Shown one piece after another: positions 6,738 to 13,123 of a DNA stretch of 13,123 nucleotides. The translations under genes and the position numbers were made by a program. The stretch is taken from positions 1 through 13,123 of the forward strand of contig JACQTN010000306.1 of NCBI GenBank assembly GCA_016210785.1, written 5' to 3'. Positions within the stretch are counted from its first letter, which is position 1. Every line of letters begins with the position of its first letter. This stretch comes from Armatimonadota bacterium. Lineage in GTDB: Bacteria; Sysuimicrobiota; Sysuimicrobiia; Sysuimicrobiales; JACQTN01. The notes beneath the pieces were generated by a model. That model was not told the origin of the DNA and ran no database searches. It saw only the letters and a program-made list of their open reading frames with translations.

Positions 6738-8129
6738 ATGTCCATCGACCGTGTGCACCGCCACATCGACGACCACCGCGAAGAGTCTCTCGAAATCCTC
6801 AAGACCCTGATCCGCCAGCCCAGCATCAGCGCCCAGGACAAGGGCGTCAAGGAGTGTGCGCGGCTGCTGGCAGACATCATGCGCAAGTTCGGCATCTCGT
6901 CTGACGTGATCGATACGCCGACGCAGCCGGTGGTGGTCGGCGAGGTCTGTAAGGACCCCAGAGCTTACACGCTGCTGTGCTACGGCCACTACGACGTGCA
7001 ACCGCCGGAGCCACTGGAGCTATGGGAGTCTCCGCCCTTCGAGCCCACGATCCGCAATGGCCGGCTGTACGGCCGCGGCACGGGCGACAACAAAGGGCAG
7101 TTGATCACCCACGTGCTGGCGGCGCGCGCGTGGCTGGAGGCCGCGGGCGGGCCGCCCATCAACCTGAAGTTCGTCTTCGAAGGCGAAGAGGAGTCTGGCT
7201 CGAAGAATCTGGGCAACTTTGTCCGCGAGCACAAGGCGAAGCTCGCCGCCGATCTGGCGTACGTCTCCGACGGCGGCCTGCATCCCAGCGGCCGGCCCAC
7301 CATCTCGCTGGGCAACCGCGGCATCCTGGGCATCACCCTGGTGGCGCAGGGCGCGGACAGAGACAACCACTCGGGCAACAAGGGCGGCGTGGCCCCGAAC
7401 CCCGTCTGGATGCTGGTGCACCTGCTGTCCACCATGGTGCATCCGTCCGGCCGCGTGCTCATCGACGGCTTCTACGACCACGTGCGGCCCATCGGACCGA
7501 CGGAGCAGAAGCTGCTGGCCACCATGGAGTTCGATCCCAAGTCTTTCGCCACCACCATGGGCCTGGAGACGATCCCCATGGACGGCGCCACCTACTGGAA
7601 ACGGATCATGCTGGAGCCCTACTTCAACATCAACGGTTTCATCAGCGGCTACGTGGGCCCGGGCTCCAAGACCATCATCCCGTCCCGCGCGGAGTGTCGC
7701 ATCGATATCCGCCTGGTGGTGGACCAGAAGACGCGGGACATCTTCGAGAAAGTGAAGGCGCACGTGAAGAAGGTGGACCCGCGGGTGCAGGTCCTGGAGC
7801 GCGGCTTCGGCACCATGGAAGCGAGCCGCACCAATGCCGACCATCCCGCGGTGGGGGTGGTGGGCCGGGCCATCAAGGGGGTACGCGGCGTCGAGCCATT
7901 CATCATCCTCTCGGGCGGCGGGAGCCTGCCCAACGCGGTGTGGCCTAATATCCTGGGCGTGGACCACATCGGCGTGCCCTACGCCAACGCCGACGAGAAC
8001 AACCACAGCCCCAACGAGAACCTGAGCGTGGAGCGCTTCTACGACGGCATCCACGTCAGCGCGCAGGTGTTCCAGACGCTGGCGGAGGCCGACACGAAAG
8101 GGGAGCTGCCGCGGCGGTCTACGACGTGA
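6738..8129 (+). CDS. M20-family metallopeptidase (dipeptidase/carnosinase-like)
   Basis: A 463-residue di-zinc hydrolase of the M20 family (carnosinase/DapE/ArgE relatives) that cleaves dipeptides, N-acyl amino acids or similar amide bonds in the cytoplasm. Metal and catalytic residues are in place: H84 and D86 in GHYDVQP, D117 in GRGTGDNKG, the catalytic and ligand pair E151-E152 in EGEEESGS, D178 in VSDGG and the C-terminal ligand H423 in NNHSPNENL. The inserted lid/dimerisation domain (about residues 195-320) carries H211-S-G and closes with RIDIRLV. Length matches the larger CNDP-like branch. The start is ATG 6738, 8 nt after the SD region. It stands alone between a hairpin-rich leader and a structured 3' region. 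Some M20 members are N-carbamoyl-amino-acid hydrolases, which would fit the nearby hydantoinase, but this sequence looks more dipeptidase-like. Confidence 0.95.
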   Translation: MSIDRVHRHIDDHREESLEILKTLIRQPSISAQDKGVKECARLLADIMRKFGISSDVIDTPTQPVVVGEVCKDPRAYTLLCYGHYDVQPPEPLELWESPPFEPTIRNGRLYGRGTGDNKGQLITHVLAARAWLEAAGGPPINLKFVFEGEEESGSKNLGNFVREHKAKLAADLAYVSDGGLHPSGRPTISLGNRGILGITLVAQGADRDNHSGNKGGVAPNPVWMLVHLLSTMVHPSGRVLIDGFYDHVRPIGPTEQKLLATMEFDPKSFATTMGLETIPMDGATYWKRIMLEPYFNINGFISGYVGPGSKTIIPSRAECRIDIRLVVDQKTRDIFEKVKAHVKKVDPRVQVLERGFGTMEASRTNADHPAVGVVGRAIKGVRGVEPFIILSGGGSLPNAVWPNILGVDHIGVPYANADENNHSPNENLSVERFYDGIHVSAQVFQTLAEADTKGELPRRSTT

Positions 8130-8130
8130 G

Positions 8131-8308
8131 GCCGAAGCCTACATCCGGACGGAGCGACTGCGGCCGAGTCGGGCACCCATCTGGGCGAGCCAGAGAAGAG
8201 CGAGGCCTGTCTGAGCCCGCAGGGCGAGTTTGGCCTCGCAACCACAGAAAGCGAGCCCCCGATGGGTTGGCGAGGCCGCCCCGGAGCGGAGCCGGATGTG
8301 GGTGAGGC
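8131..8308 (+). other. Extended nested palindrome, candidate structured RNA or palindromic mobile element
   Basis: The 203-bp gap between the convergent M20 and NicX-like genes folds almost throughout on one axis. Nested arms are: 8131-8133 with 8306-8308; 8137-8148 with 8292-8303 (12 pairs, two G-U); 8160-8165 with 8274-8279; 8168-8171 with 8268-8271 (two G-U); 8175-8181 with 8261-8267; 8183-8186 with 8255-8258; 8189-8190 with 8251-8252; 8200-8207 with 8232-8239; 8215-8218 with 8222-8225 around a GCA loop. Tandem G.A mismatches (GA facing GA) flank arms at 8166-8167/8272-8273, 8187-8188/8253-8254 and 8213-8214/8226-8227. The G-U and G.A positions would be A.C and C.U mismatches on the other strand, so the plus-strand RNA is the more stable form. 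It starts right after the M20 stop. No known RNA family was recognised. Confidence 0.6.
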
Positions 8309-8332
8309 AGCGCTCCACTCTGATGACGCCGT

Positions 8333-9310
8333 TCAGATTCTCAACTGCCCGCCCTCCAGGACGACCCTCCCGTCCAGGCGCAGGGTGGGGCGGTTCATCA
8401 TCCCGTCGAAATGCGCGGCGGCCTTGGTGACGCCGCCCAGGTTGGCGCTGGTACCGATGCCGATGTGCACCGTGCCCATGGCCCCGTGGTCCTGGGCCCA
8501 CACGCCGGTCAGCAGCAGGATGGCCGGGTTGAGACCGATGGCGAGTTGGGCGATGTTGTAGACTGCGGCGTCCCCCATTCCCTCCCACACCCGCCGGATC
8601 ATGCCGGCCTCGTACCCGCCCTCCACCTTCACGATACGGCCGCCCTCCACGGTGCAGATGACGGGGTCGCGCAGGGTGCCACCCAGGCGCAGGTTGGGGA
8701 TGCTGCCGTCGAAGACGATCACGCCCTGCGCGGTGCCGTCCATCGGGGAGACGTTCGCCTCGATGTTGGGGAACGCGCTGAACTTCCCGGGCCGGTCGAG
8801 GATGCAGTCGTGGGCGTTCCCCTTGCGGCCGCGCAGGTCGAAGGTGCAGTCGGTCCCGGCGGGCGTGGTCAGGTGGGCGGTGGTCGCTTCCGTCAGCAGG
8901 CCGGCGACTCTCCGGACCACGGGCGACTGCGCTTCGAAGTCCGCCTCCGCCCCGCCCCGTACGAGTTGATCGGGGGTGGCCGCGGGCAGCGACAGCACCC
9001 GGGTGCCGCTCCCCAGCGCGTTGCGGACCGCCGTGGAGTGGCTGATGGAGTAACTCACCGGGATCAGCGAGACATCCGCGGCCACCAGCGCCGCCGCCAC
9101 CACCTCCGGCGGCTCGCCGCCGTCCACCTCCCGGGGCGTCATGATGGTGGTGACGACCTCCGGGGTGATCTCCAGCGCCGCGACGGCTAGCGCCTCCGCA
9201 ACTTCCATGGTGTCCGTGTCCGCCGCGATCAGCACCTTCTCAGCTTCCCGAACGCGCGCGCATGTGCGCACCACTTTCCTGGCACCGCTCACGACACCGG
9301 CAATCCGCAC
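8333..9310 (-). CDS. M29-like aminopeptidase / NicX-type (2,5-dihydroxypyridine dioxygenase) superfamily protein
   Basis: A 325-residue metal protein of the broad group that holds M29 aminopeptidases and the mononuclear-iron enzyme NicX. The visible metal-site candidates are E184 in PNIEANVSP, H282 in TVHIGIG, and the H300-x-D302 pair in AAAHFDGMM. The H plus HxD arrangement matches the iron ligands of NicX as I recall them and also the end of the M29 site. The second Glu of the di-metal M29 peptidases, usually in an AELGIGLNP-like motif, is Gln here (Q255 in IAQLAIGLNP), which speaks against a standard two-metal peptidase. The GTG start has SD AGGAGG at 7 nt. It is divergent from the TTT cassette across 223 bp, suggesting shared control, and convergent with the M20 gene. 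Pyridine-ring cleavage is only a possibility; no other nicotinate genes are present. Confidence 0.82.
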   Translation of the reverse strand: MRIAGVVSGARKVVRTCARVREAEKVLIAADTDTMEVAEALAVAALEITPEVVTTIMTPREVDGGEPPEVVAAALVAADVSLIPVSYSISHSTAVRNALGSGTRVLSLPAATPDQLVRGGAEADFEAQSPVVRRVAGLLTEATTAHLTTPAGTDCTFDLRGRKGNAHDCILDRPGKFSAFPNIEANVSPMDGTAQGVIVFDGSIPNLRLGGTLRDPVICTVEGGRIVKVEGGYEAGMIRRVWEGMGDAAVYNIAQLAIGLNPAILLLTGVWAQDHGAMGTVHIGIGTSANLGGVTKAAAHFDGMMNRPTLRLDGRVVLEGGQLRI

Positions 9311-9533
9311 AGACGACCCTCCTGTCCCTCGTCACCGGGCTGAGATGATGACTTCTGGAGGCGCCCCTGCGGGCTCCTCCCTGCGCTCGCGCCGCGCAGC
9401 GGCGGCACGCGGCGACGCCGCAGCCGGCGCGCAAACCGGGCCAGGATTCGTCTCCCGCGATGAAGAATCCAGGCAACGTCCCGAGTCACACTGCGACGAT
9501 CTACCGCATCCGGCCTGTGAGGAGGGGACAGGG
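9311..9533. promoter_or_regulatory. Divergent, hairpin-rich intergenic region upstream of the TTT cassette
   Basis: This 223-bp gap must hold promoters for both the NicX-like gene and tctC, but no -35/-10 pair is convincing. It contains a row of inverted repeats: GGAGG-CG-CCC facing GGG-CT-CCTCC (9357-9380), CTGCGC facing GCGCAG (9381-9386 with 9394-9399), GCGGC facing GCCGC (9409-9421), and CC-A-GGATTC facing GAATCC-A-GG (9441-9449 with 9465-9473, 15-nt loop). The last is less GC-biased than the rest and is the best operator or leader-hairpin candidate. No T-box or known riboswitch motif was found. Confidence 0.45.
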
Positions 9534-10511
9534 ATGAAGCGCCTGGGGTGGCTGCCCGTCATCCTCATCGTGGTCTCGGTGTTGGTCTCGCCCGTGATCC
9601 CGGCCGGTCTCGCGCAGCAATTTCCGAGCCGGCCGATTGAATTCGTGGTCCCGTTCGCGGCGGGCGGCGGCAGCGACCTGCTGGCGCGCGCCATCGCCAG
9701 AATGCTGCAGGAGGAGAAACTTCTCCCCGTCCCGATCGTCGTCGTGAACAAACCCGGCGGCTCGGGCGCCGTCGGGTACACGTACCTGGCGTCCAAGAGA
9801 GGGGACCCGCATCACATCGCGACGGTGAGTTCGAGTTTCTGGACCACGCCGCTCGTGGGTCAATCCCCGGTCTCCTACCGGGACTTTACGGCCCTGTACG
9901 GCCTGGCCTTCGACACGTTCCTGCTCGTCACCCGCACCGAATCGACCTTCCGGCGCATGTCCGACGTCGTGGCCGTGGCGAAGCAGCGGCCCGGGCTGGT
10001 CAGCGTCAGCGGCTCCGCCATCGCCTCGGACGACGCCGTGGTGACCTACATGCTGGAGCGCGAGGCCGGCATCAAGCTGAACTACATCTCCTTCGGCGGC
10101 AGCGGCCCGGCGCTGGTGGCGGCGCTGGGCGGCCACGTCATCCTGACCTGGTCCAACCCCGGCGAGGTCCTGCCCCAGCTGGAGGCCCGGAAGGCACGCG
10201 CGCTCGCCGTGGCGTCGGCGAAGCGGCTGGCCGGGTTGCCGGACGTGCCGACCTTCAAGGAGCTGGGGTACAACGTCGACTTCGCCCAGTTCCGCGGCGT
10301 GGTCATGCCGCCGAACGTGCAGGCGGACGCGGTGCGCATCCTGGCCGATGCGGTGGGCAGGCTGTGCCGCAGCAGGCGGTGGCAGAACGACTACGTCGAG
10401 AAGAACATGATCACCGGCGTCTGCATGCGGCCCGATGAGTTCGGCAGAGCGGTGGCCGCGCAGCACGAGCTGTACCGGAAGGTCTTCGCCGGCCTCGGCG
10501 TGATCAAGTAA
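9534..10511 (+). CDS. tctC: Tripartite tricarboxylate transporter substrate-binding protein (TctC/Bug family)
   Basis: A 325-residue periplasmic binding protein that captures a small solute, often a carboxylate, and passes it to the TctA/TctB membrane pair. The N-terminus is a signal peptide: MKR, a hydrophobic run at residues 4-22, and likely cleavage after PAGLA (27). The mature protein opens with the Bug signature PSRPIEFVVPFAAGGGSDLL (31-50), which forms the carboxylate-binding loop. It also has the later family motifs FGGSGPALVAALGGHV and DVPTFKELGYNVDF. The start is ATG 9534, with SD AGGAGG at 8 nt; the in-frame upstream extension overlaps the minus-strand gene and lacks a signal peptide, so it is rejected. 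First gene of the TTT operon, 10 nt before tctB. Substrate unknown. Confidence 0.95.
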   Translation: MKRLGWLPVILIVVSVLVSPVIPAGLAQQFPSRPIEFVVPFAAGGGSDLLARAIARMLQEEKLLPVPIVVVNKPGGSGAVGYTYLASKRGDPHHIATVSSSFWTTPLVGQSPVSYRDFTALYGLAFDTFLLVTRTESTFRRMSDVVAVAKQRPGLVSVSGSAIASDDAVVTYMLEREAGIKLNYISFGGSGPALVAALGGHVILTWSNPGEVLPQLEARKARALAVASAKRLAGLPDVPTFKELGYNVDFAQFRGVVMPPNVQADAVRILADAVGRLCRSRRWQNDYVEKNMITGVCMRPDEFGRAVAAQHELYRKVFAGLGVIK

Positions 10512-10521
10512 TGGTGCGCCG

Positions 10522-10971
10522 GTGAGGACCGCCGACCGGCTGGCCACCCTGGCGCTGCTGGCGTTTGCGGCGTACGTCTACGCCGGCGCCCGCCGCATGC
10601 CCTATGCCGAGGGTGGCATCCCCGGCCCGGGGTTCGCGCCGACCTGGATCAGCGTGCTGATGGCGGCTGGGGCGCTCCTAACCCTGATGGCCACGCGCAC
10701 CTCGGCACCCGCGGACTGCTTCCTCGCCGGCCGCGCGGCCGCGGTGCGCATCCTGTCGCTCGGCGCGGCCATGGTGGCCGCGGCCCTCCTGATCCCCCTG
10801 CTGGGAATGGTGACCACTCTGGTGCTGTTCATCCTGGCCACCGTGACGGTGCTGGGCGGGCGCGGGTGGGCGCGCATCACCGCCGCGGCGGTACTGGTGC
10901 CGCTGGCGCTGCTTGCCGTCTTCCAGGTATGGTTGAAGGTGCCCTTCCCCAAAGGTCCGCTGGGATTCTGA
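10522..10971 (+). CDS. tctB: TTT small membrane subunit (TctB family)
   Basis: A 149-residue protein with four hydrophobic helices (roughly residues 8-22, 37-55, 71-90 and 92-135 in two segments). It ends in the family signature FQVWLKVPFPKGPLG. It is the small, poorly conserved membrane partner of TctA in secondary, proton- or sodium-driven TTT uptake. The GTG start at 10522 lies 10 nt after the tctC stop. No good SD is present; the ATG overlapping the tctC stop (TAATG at 10509-10513) opens only a four-codon frame that ends at 10525, overlapping this GTG, which may help ribosomes restart. Its position between tctC and tctA is the standard order. Confidence 0.9.
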   Translation: MRTADRLATLALLAFAAYVYAGARRMPYAEGGIPGPGFAPTWISVLMAAGALLTLMATRTSAPADCFLAGRAAAVRILSLGAAMVAAALLIPLLGMVTTLVLFILATVTVLGGRGWARITAAAVLVPLALLAVFQVWLKVPFPKGPLGF

Positions 10972-10976
10972 ATCTT

Positions 10977-12506
10977 ATGGAGACCCTGCAGCACCTGCTC
11001 GGCGGCTTCCAGATCGCGCTCCTGCCGGTGAACTTGCTCTTCGCATTCGCCGGCGTGGTGATCGGTCAGTTGATCGGCGTGCTGCCCGGCATCGGCCCCC
11101 CGGCGGGCGTGGCCATTCTGCTGCCGGCTACCTTCAAGCTGAACCCCACCTCCGCCATGATCATGTTCGCCGGTATCTACTACGGGGCCATGTACGGCGG
11201 CACCATCACCTCGGTGCTGATCAACATCCCCGGCGAAGCGGCGTCGGTGATGACGACCCTCGACGGCCATCAGATGGCGCGCCAGGGACGGGCTGGCCCG
11301 GCGCTGGGCATCGCCGCGTTCGGATCGTTCATCGCCGGCACCATCGCGACGGTCATCCTGATGTTCTTCGCCCCCTGGCTGGCGGGGGTCGCCCTCAGCT
11401 TCGGCCCGCCCGAGTACGCAGCGTTGATGGTCCTGGCATTCGCCCTGGTGATTGGGCTGACGGCGGCCTCTCCCGCCAGGGGCTTGGCCTCCCTGGCCGC
11501 CGGGCTGTTTCTGGCCGTGGTGGGCGTGGACGTGATGACCGGCCTTCCCCGCTTCACCTTCGGCCAGCTTCCACTGCTGGACGGGATGGACTTCGTGCCC
11601 GTGGCGATGGGGATCTTCGGCATCGGCGAGGTGCTGGTGAGCCTGGAGGACGAAAGCGCGGGAGACGCCGGCGCCGCCCGCCTCCGGCTTGCCGACCTCT
11701 TCCCCAACCGCCAGGACTGGGCGCTGAGCCGCGTGCCCATCCTGCGCGGCAGCCTGCTCGGGTTTCTCATTGGGGCCCTGCCGGGCGCCGGGGCGACGAC
11801 GGCCTCCATGGTCTCCTACGCCGCGGAGCGGCGCTTCTCGCGACACCCGGAGCGGTTTGGCCACGGCGCCATCGAAGGCGTGGCCGGGCCCGAGTCCGCC
11901 AACAACGCGGCGGCCGTGGGCGCCCTGGTGCCCTTGTTGACGCTGGGGATCCCCGGGTCCGCGACCACCGCAGTCATGCTGGGTGGCCTGTTGATCTTCG
12001 GGCTCCGGCCGGGGCCGCTGCTCTACCAGCAGCACCCGGACTATGAGGGGGGCCTCATCGCCAGCATGTACATCGGCAACGCGATGCTGGTGGTCCTCAA
12101 CACCGTCTTCATCCCGGTCTTCGTGGCGGCCGTGCGCGTGCAGAAGGCGGTCCTGGCGGCGCTGATCGTCACTTTCTCCATCGTCGGCGTCTACAGCCTG
12201 GAGAACAGCATGTTCTCGGTGTGGCTGATGCTGCTGTTTGGGGGAATCGGGTTCTTCATGAAGAAACTGCAGTACCCGCCTGCACCGTTGGTGCTGGCCC
12301 TGGTCCTCGGGCAGACCCTGGAGATGGCGGTGCGTCAGTCGCTCAAGATGTCGCACGGCGACCTGGGGATCTTCATCTCCCGGCCGCTGTCGGCCGCGCT
12401 GCTCACCGTTGCCCTGGCGATGGTCGTGCTCCCGGCGCTCCCGGCGCTGCGGCGGAGGGTGGCAGGCGGACGGAAGGTGCCGGAGATCCCGGCCCCTCAG
12501 AGGTGA
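10977..12506 (+). CDS. tctA: TTT large membrane subunit (TctA family)
   Basis: A 509-residue, about 12-helix membrane protein, the usual length for TctA, which forms the translocation path of the TTT transporter. The family's two repeat signatures are both intact: [20 protein letters not shown] (33-52) and [17 protein letters not shown] (265-281). The following conserved motifs are also present: [20 protein letters not shown] (68-87) and [16 protein letters not shown] (297-312), then [15 protein letters not shown] (323-337). The start is ATG 10977, 5 nt after the tctB stop, with no strong SD, so translation is probably coupled; the longer frame back to 10866 lies inside tctB and is rejected. 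The TctA fold shows no break, so the transporter should be functional. Confidence 0.95.
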   Translation: METLQHLLGGFQIALLPVNLLFAFAGVVIGQLIGVLPGIGPPAGVAILLPATFKLNPTSAMIMFAGIYYGAMYGGTITSVLINIPGEAASVMTTLDGHQMARQGRAGPALGIAAFGSFIAGTIATVILMFFAPWLAGVALSFGPPEYAALMVLAFALVIGLTAASPARGLASLAAGLFLAVVGVDVMTGLPRFTFGQLPLLDGMDFVPVAMGIFGIGEVLVSLEDESAGDAGAARLRLADLFPNRQDWALSRVPILRGSLLGFLIGALPGAGATTASMVSYAAERRFSRHPERFGHGAIEGVAGPESANNAAAVGALVPLLTLGIPGSATTAVMLGGLLIFGLRPGPLLYQQHPDYEGGLIASMYIGNAMLVVLNTVFIPVFVAAVRVQKAVLAALIVTFSIVGVYSLENSMFSVWLMLLFGGIGFFMKKLQYPPAPLVLALVLGQTLEMAVRQSLKMSHGDLGIFISRPLSAALLTVALAMVVLPALPALRRRVAGGRKVPEIPAPQR

Positions 12507-12510
12507 CGCC

Positions 12511-13116
12511 GTGGGCGCGGCAGAGTTCTTTCTTCTCGCCCACAGCCGCTCGCACTCGGGACGGCTGGTGGGCGTCGAGGCACTCGACGTGTCGTTCTAC
12601 GAAGACCGGGCGCTGCACGGGCTCACCGAGGCGCAGATGCGGATGCGCCCGCACGACCTGAACTCGATCGCCTGGATCCTCTGGCACATCGCGCGCACCG
12701 AGGATTTCGGGGCCAACCTGCTGGTCGCGGGCCGGCCGCAGGTCCTGGACGAGGAGGACTGGCCGCGGCACCTCGGAGTCGCGCGGCGGGACATCGGCAC
12801 GGGGATGACCGCGGAGGAGGTGGCTGAGATCGGCGATCGTCTCGACATCGAGGCCGCCCGGGAGTACCGTCTGGTGGTGGGCCGGCGCACCCGAGAGATC
12901 GTGGGAACGCTGCGGCCGGAGGACTGGGACGCGGCGATCGATGAGGCGCGCGTGCAGCGGGCGTTTGACGCGGGCGCGCTGCTCCCGGGGGCCACCTGGC
13001 CGCGCCCGTGGTTCACCGGCAAGTCGGTGGCGTGGGTGCTCTCGTGGCCGTGCCTCGGACACAACAATATGCACCTGGGACAGGCCATGTGGGTGAAGCG
13101 ACTCGTAAGGAGATGA
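12511..13116 (+). CDS. DinB-family putative metal-dependent protein
   Basis: A 201-residue protein of the DinB/DUF664-like four-helix-bundle superfamily. The expected His triad is visible: H59 in WILWHIARTED, and H184 and H188 in GHNNMHLGQ near the C-terminus. This matches the H...HxxxH nickel/zinc-site layout of the family. Relatives include thiol-dependent transferases (bacillithiol, mycothiol, maleylpyruvate isomerase types) and many uncharacterised proteins. The GTG start at 12511 has its SD (GAGGTG) overlapping the tctA stop, so it is coupled to the TTT operon by a 4-nt gap. A thiol-dependent isomerase or transferase acting on an imported compound is possible but is inference. The longer frame from 12409 lies within tctA and is rejected. 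Confidence 0.85.
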   Translation: MGAAEFFLLAHSRSHSGRLVGVEALDVSFYEDRALHGLTEAQMRMRPHDLNSIAWILWHIARTEDFGANLLVAGRPQVLDEEDWPRHLGVARRDIGTGMTAEEVAEIGDRLDIEAAREYRLVVGRRTREIVGTLRPEDWDAAIDEARVQRAFDAGALLPGATWPRPWFTGKSVAWVLSWPCLGHNNMHLGQAMWVKRLVRR

Positions 13117-13118
13117 CG

Positions 13119-13123
13119 ATGGC
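13119..13123 (+). CDS. Start of a further gene, cut by the window edge
   Basis: AAGGAG (13107-13112) followed 6 nt later by ATG at 13119 is a good initiation site at the end of the DinB-family gene. An in-frame ATG at 13113 overlaps the DinB stop (ATGA) but abuts the SD. Only two codons are visible, so no function can be given; it appears to extend the TTT operon. Confidence 0.45.

Noticed and set aside
8131..8332. A tRNA or a simple intrinsic terminator in the convergent gap.
   Set aside because: There is no cloverleaf with a T-loop GTTCRA motif, and the fold is far longer than a terminator with no T-tract.
9311..9533. A T-box or other known riboswitch upstream of tctC or the NicX-like gene.
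   Set aside because: The T-box core sequence is absent on both strands and the hairpins do not match a known aptamer that I can recognise.
9141..10511. A longer frame that extends tctC upstream to 9141.
   Set aside because: It overlaps the minus-strand NicX-like gene and would bury the clear signal peptide and SD at 9534.
10866..10976. Upstream extension of tctA inside tctB.
   Set aside because: The extension is an out-of-frame reading of tctB; ATG 10977 gives the conserved TctA N-terminus.
1..13123. CRISPR arrays, insertion sequences or phage genes.
   Set aside because: No regularly spaced direct repeats, transposase, integrase or phage structural genes are visible.

Overview
The window is uniformly GC-rich DNA (about two-thirds G+C by eye) with dense, tightly packed genes, frequent GTG starts and good Shine-Dalgarno (SD) sites. 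This suggests a high-GC, free-living environmental bacterium. The tripartite tricarboxylate transporter (TTT) cassette and the M29/NicX-like and M20 enzymes are common in soil and sediment lineages rich in solute transporters. I cannot name the phylum from sequence alone.

Layout. (1) 1-2053, minus strand: a nearly complete YyaL/SSP411-type thioredoxin-fold protein (DUF255) running off the left edge. (2) 2157-6465, plus strand: a likely operon of an MFS transporter, a short relic of a second MFS gene, a hydantoinase/dihydropyrimidinase-type amidohydrolase, another MFS transporter and a small LiaI/DUF5668-like membrane protein, closed by a perfect 16-bp hairpin. (3) 6514-6737: a non-coding gap that holds, on the minus strand, the last 35-37 codons of a beta-carbonic anhydrase whose body is gone, followed by overlapping inverted repeats and an SD hairpin. 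(4) 6738-8129, plus strand: an M20 metallopeptidase. (5) 8131-8308: a long, nested imperfect palindrome between convergent genes, whose wobble pairs and tandem G.A mismatches favour a plus-strand RNA. (6) 8333-9310, minus strand: an M29-like/NicX-type metal protein. (7) 9534-12506, plus strand: a full TTT cassette (binding protein, small and large membrane subunits) followed by a DinB-family protein and the first bases of a further gene.

Function. The hydrolases (cyclic amidase, M20 peptidase, M29/NicX-like protein) sit among four transport units: MFS, the MFS relic, MFS and TTT. Together they look like a scavenging and catabolism region for small N-containing organic compounds such as cyclic imides or ureides, peptides, N-acyl amino acids, carboxylates or N-heterocycles. 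No substrate can be fixed from sequence. The least explained element is the structured intergenic block at 8131-8308. Two gene relics at operon junctions indicate past deletions and rearrangement.
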